Shown one piece after another: positions 27,758 through 34,678 of a stretch of 34,678 nucleotides of DNA. The notes under the pieces are model-generated. The model had not been told where the DNA came from and ran no database searches. It saw nothing but the letters and a program-made list of their open reading frames with translations. The number at the start of each line of letters is the position of its first letter. Positions within the stretch are counted from its first letter, which is position 1. A program made the position numbers and the translations under genes. Source of the DNA: Desulfobacterales bacterium CG2_30_60_27 (lineage in GTDB: Bacteria; Desulfobacterota; Desulfobulbia; Desulfobulbales; CG2-30-60-27); assembly GCA_001873115.1 (NCBI GenBank), contig MNYK01000075.1, positions 1-34,678 of the forward strand, written 5' to 3'.

Positions 27758-29806
27758 TCATTCCACCATTGCTTTCAGCAAAGCGTCCCTGGCATCCAAA
27801 TAGAACTGAATGTCGATCTTGGTAGCCATGTCGTCGGAGAGGTCAAACAACTGGCGGCGGCACGCCACCGGCATCAGTAGGGCGGTCGCTCCTTTTTCAA
27901 CGGCGATCTCAGCAATGGACACCGGGTTGTGGACCGGTTCGATAGAGCCACCAAGGTTGATCTCACCAACGATAATGAGGCCACCTCGCACGCTCTTCTT
28001 CAAGAGTGAGGTGCAAAGAGCAACCAAAGAGGCCATCCCGAGTTTGGCCCCTGATTTGGATGCATCAAAGGCGCGGAGCTGGGCCGTGAACTCGTGGTGG
28101 CGGGGATCTTTGTCCCCCACCAGTTGCAGCGACCGGGCATAGAGGTTCTGTTCCGCAAAGCCCATGCTTTCCCTGAAAGCAGTAGGAACCGGTTTGTTGA
28201 GGATCTTCACGCCAGAGCCGGGGCCTTCGTTGATTTCGATGCGATAGAGGCCCGGGTGCTCTTCGCCACCGCCGGGGCTAATACTCCACACCTGACCAGG
28301 CTCCAGCGGATCGCCACCGATGCTGTTTTCACTTTGCAGTTCCGGGGTGGAGACAAACTTTTCGACTCCGTCCGTACCCATCACATAGCTAAAATGGGTA
28401 TTGCGAAACTCCGCCGCGCCGATGCGCTTTTGCTGTTCCTTAACCCGCCGGCGAGCTTCCAGGGCGATCCTCACCGCCCATTCCAGATCTTCTTCGGGGA
28501 TGTCATTAGCGGTGCCAGGGTGCATCAGCTTGATCAGCCCGCTGACAGTCTTGTTCACCGCATTGGTATCACGGCCGGAAAGGGCGCCACCAAAGAACAC
28601 TCTGTTCTGCAGCAGACTGATTCGGCTCTGGTTGCGTGATTGACTCCAGCATTCCGACAGAAAATCGCTGACCAGGCCAAAATGGTTGGTGAGCAGTTCC
28701 TTGCTGATCTTAGGTACATCCCAGCCGGGGAGAAAGGCATGAATCCGATCCATGAAGGCGGTATCATCGCGCATTTCCGGGGGCATCGGTCCCAGCAGGT
28801 GGCCGATGCGTTGTTGATGCTCGACATCGACATCGAAATTGCCGATCAGGACAATACTGCCGTCGGCGCGAATACTTTCCTTGCCCCGGCTGAACTCGCC
28901 AGACTCCATATAGCCCTTCATGATGTTTACACCGTCCTTCTGGTCGAAGGAGACCCCGGAGACCTCATCGAAGCAGACCACGTCATACTGGCAGACCAGT
29001 CCCCGCTGGCCCGTCGAGTTATTGACAAACATCCTGGCCACCGTGGCCTTACCGCCTGAAATCAGGTGGGCGTAAGGTGAAACCTGCTGGAAAAGATGGC
29101 TCTTGCCAGTCCCCCTGGGACCAAGTTCCACCAAGTTGTAGTTGCGCTCAACGAAGGGAACCATGCGCAGCAACAAGGCATTTTTCTGCCGTTCGGTCAA
29201 CCCCGCCGGCTCAATACCAATGGAACGCAGGAGAAAATCCTTCCACTCCTCGGAACTGAAACTTTTTCTGGCCTCGGCCAGGATATCCAGGACGTCCCGC
29301 TTGGAAAGCTGGATCTCCCGCAGGGAATGCACTCCGAAAGGCCGGCCGTTCTTCTCTTGGGCAATGATGGAATCATAGGCCAGAGAGATCTCGGCGTAAA
29401 AGCCGCCGGTCAGCATTCTCTCATGCTTGCTGACCAGTTCCGCCTCAATGCGGGCATCGGTCAGACGAAGGCTGGGGATGGTAGCCAGATATGAATCGGT
29501 CTTGGCATCGAGACGAGCGGTGATCAGGTCGATAATTTTTACCGGCCCATTTTCCCTGGCGCGGGACTTGAAGAGCTCTTCATCGCCGGCCTTTACAGTC
29601 CTGTCCTGCAATTGCCTCTGAACAATTTCCAACCCTTCCGCAATCTCATCCTGGTCGGTGCTGGCGCAGTAGCGGCCCAACAGAAATTCCACCACATAGG
29701 TGGGGACCGGAAACTGGCGGCTGAAGGTCCGCACCAGATCTTTCCGGACCAGATACCCTTCCAGTGTCGAGGCTGCTTTTTGATCGATCTGATCCAGGGT
29801 GATCAT
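27758..29806 (-). CDS. brxL: BREX system Lon-like AAA+ protein BrxL
   Basis: Walker A GPRGTGKSHLF, DEVSGVSF, GSIVLIGNFDVDVEHQQRIGHLLGPMPPEMRDDTAFMDRIHAFLPGWDVPKI; Lon-like C-terminal domain; adjacent to pglZ. Confidence 0.93.
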   Translation of the reverse strand: MITLDQIDQKAASTLEGYLVRKDLVRTFSRQFPVPTYVVEFLLGRYCASTDQDEIAEGLEIVQRQLQDRTVKAGDEELFKSRARENGPVKIIDLITARLDAKTDSYLATIPSLRLTDARIEAELVSKHERMLTGGFYAEISLAYDSIIAQEKNGRPFGVHSLREIQLSKRDVLDILAEARKSFSSEEWKDFLLRSIGIEPAGLTERQKNALLLRMVPFVERNYNLVELGPRGTGKSHLFQQVSPYAHLISGGKATVARMFVNNSTGQRGLVCQYDVVCFDEVSGVSFDQKDGVNIMKGYMESGEFSRGKESIRADGSIVLIGNFDVDVEHQQRIGHLLGPMPPEMRDDTAFMDRIHAFLPGWDVPKISKELLTNHFGLVSDFLSECWSQSRNQSRISLLQNRVFFGGALSGRDTNAVNKTVSGLIKLMHPGTANDIPEEDLEWAVRIALEARRRVKEQQKRIGAAEFRNTHFSYVMGTDGVEKFVSTPELQSENSIGGDPLEPGQVWSISPGGGEEHPGLYRIEINEGPGSGVKILNKPVPTAFRESMGFAEQNLYARSLQLVGDKDPRHHEFTAQLRAFDASKSGAKLGMASLVALCTSLLKKSVRGGLIIVGEINLGGSIEPVHNPVSIAEIAVEKGATALLMPVACRRQLFDLSDDMATKIDIQFYLDARDALLKAMVE

Positions 29807-32172
29807 TCGATACCTCCACCAATCATTGTATTCGCTTGGGCCACCAAGCCGCCGTTGTCATCAACCACGACCAGGGTGGCCTCTTGGCCCAGCAGATCCT
29901 CGTCTTCCACTACCACCGAGGCAGTCCCGTGACCCTTCAGAGCCTTTGCTTTCTTGCCCAAGAGAACACTGGACTTGGCATCGCCAGCCTGCATGCGGAG
30001 GTCTATCGCCAATCCTGAAGAATCGCCTTCCACCGCGACCGAGCAGCGCAAGCCCTTCCAGACTACATCGGTGATTTCCACCAGGGCCAACGATCCCGCC
30101 CCGACTGTGCCGGTGACCGTAAGTTCGAGGGTCAGACATTCCTGCAGGCTCAAACCGCCATGGGCATACTCTTCACCCCTCCTGAAACAACTCACCCCAT
30201 CAGCCAGGGCGAAGTGCAGGTCCGGATTCCAGTACCAGGGGTACATTTTTTCCTCTGTTGTGGCGCCCGATTTGAGCGCGGCACAGCGTCCCCATTTGCT
30301 ATCGGCCAGGCAGGCCGCCAATTCGGTTTTTGGCAAGCCGCCGGGCATCAACAACCAGCCGTGGTCAGTAACAACCCGGACGCCCTTCCAGCCCGCCGCC
30401 AGCAACGCTAGAATCCGTCCACTGATCTCCTCCAGCAATAGACCGAGGTGTCTGGCCAGTTTCCATCCTCGGTCATGTCCCTCATGATCGATATCACCGA
30501 ACTCACACCAGCCATGGCCATGGCCGGCACCGTTATCTCCCCGCTCAAGAAATTGCCAGCCCTTATCTACTATGGTTTTGCGCAGCAGATAGGCGGTAAT
30601 CGGCTCAAAATTGTAGCCGCCCGGCTCCTCGCTCACCTGGTTTGATCCCAGAATTGGCGCCACCGCCGGCTTGCCGGTCCCGGTAACGCTGGGCAGGGGT
30701 ACCCAACAGGGGCGCTCAGAGACGATACAACCCTTGTTCTCCAGCAGCGCCAGCAGCCGTTTGGCGGTATCAAAGCGGAGCCCGTCCACAAACAGGAGGC
30801 ATTCGCCTTCCTTGTATGGGGCGGCCTTCAAGGAAGCGAGCGTGCCCCCCGGATACGAACTATTGTGGACCACTTGCTGTAAGTGACGAGCCGACTCTTC
30901 AGCCCAGGGAAGATATACAGCCCGGATGGCTGTGGTGACTACTGCCAAATCAGCCTCTGTTTCCACTTCGGCCAGCGCTCTGATTACAGCATCATCGGCC
31001 CGCCAGCCGTTACCGCGATAGCCGGCGGCCAGGTCTTCGACAGTGCCGGCGGCAAGGCCATTCCTGGTAACCTCGGCCAGAATTGCCAGGTGACCCAAGG
31101 CCTTTGCCAAGGGGGCCTCGCCAAGTTCAGCCCAGACCAGGGAGCGGCGGTTGCCATGCTGCCGTTCCAAGGACAAGAGTCTTTCCCTGCTCTCGTGCAC
31201 AGGAACATCACGCAAGCCCTGAAGTTCCTTGTGAAGCATTTTCTCTTTGGCGTCGTTCCATTGCGGCCAGCCACCGTGGGTTATCTCGTTGGCAAAAAGA
31301 TTGGGTGGTGGCATGGAGCTTTGCCGGATGCGGGCCGGGATATTGGGATAGCGCCTGGGGGCTTCGCAAAAGCGCTCCCATATAGCTTTCCAAGGGCCTT
31401 CATGCATTGCCAGTCGGGCGGCGCCAGCCAGTACGCCATCATTTTGCGGGTCAAAGGCAAACTGCGATTTGCAGACCTCGACAAAGGCCGGCCACTCATT
31501 TTCACTGCGACCGGCTCGAAAAGCATCCCCCTGATCCAGCCATTGCAAGAGATCCCGTACCGGATCTCCCCCGGTCAGCAGGGTATTGAAGTAGTCCTTG
31601 TCAAGCCTTTTGCCGTTAAGAAGGACCACCTCTTCGTCCAGCAAAAGGTAGAGGGCCAATTGCATGGCATTCTTGGCGTCATTGTCCTGAGCCACATCGA
31701 GGCCCAGACCACCTTGGTCAGTCTTGAGAAAGGCCAGAATGGTCCAATCCTTGCCATTAAGCTGCGACCAGATCGCGCCACGATACTGCAACTCGGCCAG
31801 AGCTTTCAGATGCTCCGGGCATCCTTCCACCGCCCGCAGATCCTGCCGGCTTACTCCCGGCAGATAAAAAATTGGCGTGCGGTCAGAGGGCAGATCAACA
31901 CCCTTCGCTGCCCCAGCAATAACACAGCGCAACCAGATGGCCGGCCCGGTCCGCTTCTCCGGGGCATAATCGCCAAGAACCAATAGTTCGGGCATTTCCT
32001 CCTGCAAACGGGGGATCACCGCTTCCCATTGCCGGTCCTTGTCCGGCCAGAGGATACAGGCCGGGGCCACCTGCACGTCGGGGTTAAATACGGCGGCGTC
32101 TCGCACGGACTTGAGGAGATGGTTAATAACTCTCATTTTTAAGTCCATTTCTTTCGCAGTGCGTAACCACAT
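29803..32172 (-). CDS. pglZ: BREX-1 phosphatase-like protein PglZ (type B-like)
   Basis: Alkaline-phosphatase-superfamily motifs LLFVDGLRFDTAKRLLALLE and VRVVTDHGWLLMPGGLPK; PglZ-like N-terminus VINHLLKSVRDAAVFNPDVQVAPACILWPDKDRQWEAVIPRL. ATG 32148 is an alternative start. Confidence 0.92.
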   Translation of the reverse strand: MWLRTAKEMDLKMRVINHLLKSVRDAAVFNPDVQVAPACILWPDKDRQWEAVIPRLQEEMPELLVLGDYAPEKRTGPAIWLRCVIAGAAKGVDLPSDRTPIFYLPGVSRQDLRAVEGCPEHLKALAELQYRGAIWSQLNGKDWTILAFLKTDQGGLGLDVAQDNDAKNAMQLALYLLLDEEVVLLNGKRLDKDYFNTLLTGGDPVRDLLQWLDQGDAFRAGRSENEWPAFVEVCKSQFAFDPQNDGVLAGAARLAMHEGPWKAIWERFCEAPRRYPNIPARIRQSSMPPPNLFANEITHGGWPQWNDAKEKMLHKELQGLRDVPVHESRERLLSLERQHGNRRSLVWAELGEAPLAKALGHLAILAEVTRNGLAAGTVEDLAAGYRGNGWRADDAVIRALAEVETEADLAVVTTAIRAVYLPWAEESARHLQQVVHNSSYPGGTLASLKAAPYKEGECLLFVDGLRFDTAKRLLALLENKGCIVSERPCWVPLPSVTGTGKPAVAPILGSNQVSEEPGGYNFEPITAYLLRKTIVDKGWQFLERGDNGAGHGHGWCEFGDIDHEGHDRGWKLARHLGLLLEEISGRILALLAAGWKGVRVVTDHGWLLMPGGLPKTELAACLADSKWGRCAALKSGATTEEKMYPWYWNPDLHFALADGVSCFRRGEEYAHGGLSLQECLTLELTVTGTVGAGSLALVEITDVVWKGLRCSVAVEGDSSGLAIDLRMQAGDAKSSVLLGKKAKALKGHGTASVVVEDEDLLGQEATLVVVDDNGGLVAQANTMIGGGIE

Positions 32173-32229
32173 CCCCTCCGTAACATTTTTTTTGCACAGT
32201 AACTTTTCTGATGTTACTGATGCAGCATC
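32161..32229. promoter_or_regulatory. Candidate operator region upstream of pglZ
   Basis: Four GTAAC/GTTAC sites (32163-32167, 32180-32184, 32199-32203, 32213-32217), hairpin CAGTAAC-N9-GTTACTG (32197-32219) and palindrome GATGCAGCATC (32219-32229). Confidence 0.4.
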
Positions 32230-32327
32230 AATGGAGCCACTCGGGTAATGGCAGAAGATAAAAGGGCAAGTCCTGTACGGCGGGTTTTAATATTGGCTTT
32301 TTTGTCAACGGTGTTCCTCACGACGAT

Positions 32328-32885
32328 TCAGGCCAAGAGCGTTGCTATTCTAAGATTGAACTCGTGGCATGCTGCTGACAAGGACTCTGGTGCATCTTCG
32401 GAAAGCCCTGTCGTCTTGCACATTTTCAGCAATTTTTGAACTGCCGGTTTGCATAGGCGCTCTTTCTCCAGTTTCCGGTAAGTGTCCTTCTCGTTTACCG
32501 GATTGTCGGCCAGATAATGAATCCATGTTTCGATATTTCGTTTCGGAACGGCAATTGCCACTGCATCGTCGTCCCCTCGGAACTGAACTTGTTTCGCGTT
32601 GCATTCCGCTTCAAAGTCATTTATTCGATCTTGCACTTCTCTCTCATCGGCGTCGATCATCACGATTAATCCAGACGCCGCCCTCAATCTCCTTTGCCGA
32701 TAAACCTTGATTTCGCTGGGAAACTTTTCCCTTACCCACTGTTCAGCGGAACCCTTGGCCGAAGGGCTTTTTTCAACCCTCAACTCCCTGGTATTCCAAC
32801 CCATGCCTGCCAGAAATCGCCTTGTAAAGGCTTCTTGTTGGGAATCTTCGCAGAGGAGGACAATCTTTACCCGTCGCGAACTCAT
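32328..32885 (-). CDS. Small TOPRIM-like protein, candidate effector (AriB/AbiLii/RloB-like)
   Basis: TOPRIM-like pattern: KIVLLCEDSQQEAFTRRFL (conserved acidic) and SGLIVMIDADEREVQDRI (DxD); 4-bp overlap with the upstream ATPase gene. Confidence 0.65.
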   Translation of the reverse strand: MSSRRVKIVLLCEDSQQEAFTRRFLAGMGWNTRELRVEKSPSAKGSAEQWVREKFPSEIKVYRQRRLRAASGLIVMIDADEREVQDRINDFEAECNAKQVQFRGDDDAVAIAVPKRNIETWIHYLADNPVNEKDTYRKLEKERLCKPAVQKLLKMCKTTGLSEDAPESLSAACHEFNLRIATLLA

Positions 32886-33991
32886 TCAGTCCACCCCCTG
32901 GCGATTTGCCCGGAAAGACTCAAACCCTCCTCAACTCGTTCTGGCATTTTCTTTACACGGGTTGGTCCCAAGGGATCTCGCTCAATCCATTTACCACATT
33001 CCGGCCCGAGATAATCGATCAGTTCGGGATGATGGCTGATTATTACCGCCTGGGGAAAACCCTCTCCGCAGGCGTCATTCAGTGCCATGAGCCAAGGTTG
33101 AATTTCCGGCAGCGAGACGTAATTCTCCGGTTCGTCAAGAAAGACAGTGTGCCCAAGATCTTGAAGGCCGAGCAGAAGCGAGTAGAGGACAATCATGACT
33201 CGTTGCCCATCTGATATTTGCTCAAAATCGAAAAAGATTGGGGTAGTGCTTTGGTCAGCGCTGGTGAAACCGACTTTCAATATTTTATGCTTTCCGGCCT
33301 GCTCCAGTTTAAAGGCGTGAAAGCCTGGGATGGTAGCACGCAATTGTTCTGTCAACTGAAAGATCTTGTCCTGATGTTCCTGGGAGATGTATCTGTACCA
33401 GGAAGCGAAGTTGGTGCCATCGCGGTTGAGCCAGTCCGATTCTTCGTCGCTTTCGGAAATCATGGCCTTTGGCTGGAGGCTGACAACGAACAGCATCTCG
33501 ACCCACTTTTTGAACCAAGTCAGTTTTTTATTGTCCGGCCTCGGTATTATTGTGGCCAGGGCCGAAATGGACCAATCAAAGGAATAAACCGGGCCAGGCA
33601 CGTGATCATCGTGATAAAGGTTCACATAGCCTTGTTTGAACTCGAACAGTGGCTTGCCATTAAACAGGAGATGTTCGAGTTCAATACGCTCCTTCTTTAT
33701 ACCGGTGTTGTGAGAGATAACCAATTTGTAGGAAAACAGGCCATCTTCGCCCTGTACATCGAGTTCGAAGGACTGTTCAGTCTTGTTGACCCAGGCGGTG
33801 AGGTCTTCCGGTGGAAAAACTTCGCTGATTTTGATGTTGTCCACGATAAGGTGGCGAATCCTATAGATCAGATCGAAAAGGGTTGACTTGCCTCCACCAT
33901 TTGGCCCCATCAATAGGGTCAACTCGTTAAATTCCATCTCGAAGTTAACCAGGCAACGATAGTTGCTTGCATACAGTCTCTTGAGCATCAT
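32882..33991 (-). CDS. ABC/SMC-like AAA ATPase (AriA/OLD/RloA-like)
   Basis: Walker A LLMGPNGGGKSTLFDLIYRIR, signature-like FEQISDGQRVMIVLYSLLLGL, Walker B TVFLDEPENYVSLPEIQPWL, H-loop AVIISHHPELIDYLG. Confidence 0.85.
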   Translation of the reverse strand: MMLKRLYASNYRCLVNFEMEFNELTLLMGPNGGGKSTLFDLIYRIRHLIVDNIKISEVFPPEDLTAWVNKTEQSFELDVQGEDGLFSYKLVISHNTGIKKERIELEHLLFNGKPLFEFKQGYVNLYHDDHVPGPVYSFDWSISALATIIPRPDNKKLTWFKKWVEMLFVVSLQPKAMISESDEESDWLNRDGTNFASWYRYISQEHQDKIFQLTEQLRATIPGFHAFKLEQAGKHKILKVGFTSADQSTTPIFFDFEQISDGQRVMIVLYSLLLGLQDLGHTVFLDEPENYVSLPEIQPWLMALNDACGEGFPQAVIISHHPELIDYLGPECGKWIERDPLGPTRVKKMPERVEEGLSLSGQIARGWTE

Positions 33992-34678
33992 AGGCCTCCA
34001 TTGCCCTTTTGGGCCGCGAGTTTATCTTCAATTGTCAGGTGATGATCGTTAATCCGGTCGCCGTTGAAGAGGTGATACCAGGGTGCGGAATCCACGTCCT
34101 TGCCCCGGTCTTTTTCCCATTTGATGTTGGGTTTGTCGCGCAGGACGCCGGCGCCTTTCTTGGCTACGTCGGGCACGGAGAGGAAGGGGCGGATGTTGAG
34201 GCGGACGCCGTCGTTGAGATCGGGGTTCCAGCCGATGGGTTGTTGATCGATGGGTTTCCAGCGGACGAAGATGTCGTAGGGGGCCTCGCCTTCGAGGATC
34301 AGCTCCAGCTTCTTCTTGAGGCTTTCGGCGGCGGCGAGTTTTTCCTGGGCGCCGTCCACGCCGTTGCCGATGTCCTGCTTCTGGCGGCTGATCCAGTCAC
34401 CCAGGTAGGTGTAGATCAGGGTCTCCAGGAGTTTGTGGTCGAGCTTGTGGTAGTTGACCAGGGCGGCGAAGCCGTCGCGGAGGCCGTCCCAGATGTGCCA
34501 GATAAAGGGGCGGTGCTGGAAGAGTTTGCAGTGTTGGCTAAAGAACTTCTCCCGCAGCCAGGTTTCGAGGGGCTTGCCGGCATGGTCGGCTTGGGCCAGC
34601 AGTTCGGATTTCTTGGCGGCTGACCATTCGCTACCGTAGGCCGCAGCCAACAGGTTTCCCAAGCGGTCGGCAGCGCCT
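33988..34678 (-). CDS. pglX: BREX-1 adenine-specific DNA methyltransferase PglX, C-terminal part (truncated by window edge)
   Basis: Reading frame open to the window end. HCKLFQHRPFIWHIWDGLRDGFAALVNYHKLDHKLLETLIYTYLGDWI and LNDGVRLNIRPFL...GAGVLRDKPNIKWEKDRGKD are PglX C-terminus-like. Confidence 0.88.
   Translation of the reverse strand, partial: GAADRLGNLLAAAYGSEWSAAKKSELLAQADHAGKPLETWLREKFFSQHCKLFQHRPFIWHIWDGLRDGFAALVNYHKLDHKLLETLIYTYLGDWISRQKQDIGNGVDGAQEKLAAAESLKKKLELILEGEAPYDIFVRWKPIDQQPIGWNPDLNDGVRLNIRPFLSVPDVAKKGAGVLRDKPNIKWEKDRGKDVDSAPWYHLFNGDRINDHHLTIEDKLAAQKGNGGL

Noticed and set aside
32248-32439. 63-aa plus-strand ORF with a hydrophobic N-terminus, a possible small membrane toxin in the BREX gap
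   Set aside because: Half overlaps the 3' end of the TOPRIM-like gene in antisense; no convincing RBS or family resemblance. Only conservation or expression data could revive it.
1-34678. CRISPR arrays, tRNA/rRNA genes, integrases or transposases
   Set aside because: None recognised by eye; the short tandem arrays at 9614 and 15631 have no spacers and are not CRISPR.

Overview
GC-rich, probably deltaproteobacterial (Desulfobulbales-like) chromosomal segment. From 1 to about 27.6 kb it is mostly housekeeping operons. On the minus strand these are motA-motB-adenylate cyclase-TPR lipoprotein and a heme block (phoH-like, ahbD-like radical SAM, hemE, HD protein, hemH, yihY). On the plus strand they are nadE, a 12-heme cytochrome, hisD, rsmG, a P-type ATPase, a divergent PheA-like/ACT/TyrA-like fusion, DUF445 and a glycosyltransferase. 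From about 27.7 kb to the right edge lies the 3' part of a type I BREX phage-defence locus on the minus strand: pglX C-terminus, AAA ATPase, TOPRIM-like protein, pglZ, brxL. The ATPase/TOPRIM pair is joined to pglX and to each other by 4-bp ATGA overlaps. It looks like a compact PARIS/AbiL-like effector embedded in BREX and is the best candidate for a noteworthy system. Other points of interest: hemE + ferrochelatase + ahbD-like in one operon (a possible hybrid coproporphyrin/AhbD heme route), a long palindromic MITE-like element with GTAACTATCCAG termini present in two copies, two intergenic short tandem-repeat arrays (9-bp and 7-bp periods), a REP-like palindrome at the BREX edge, and iterated GTTAC half-sites before pglZ. 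No tRNA, rRNA, CRISPR array or transposase was recognised. All family calls are by eye from translations; no searches were run.
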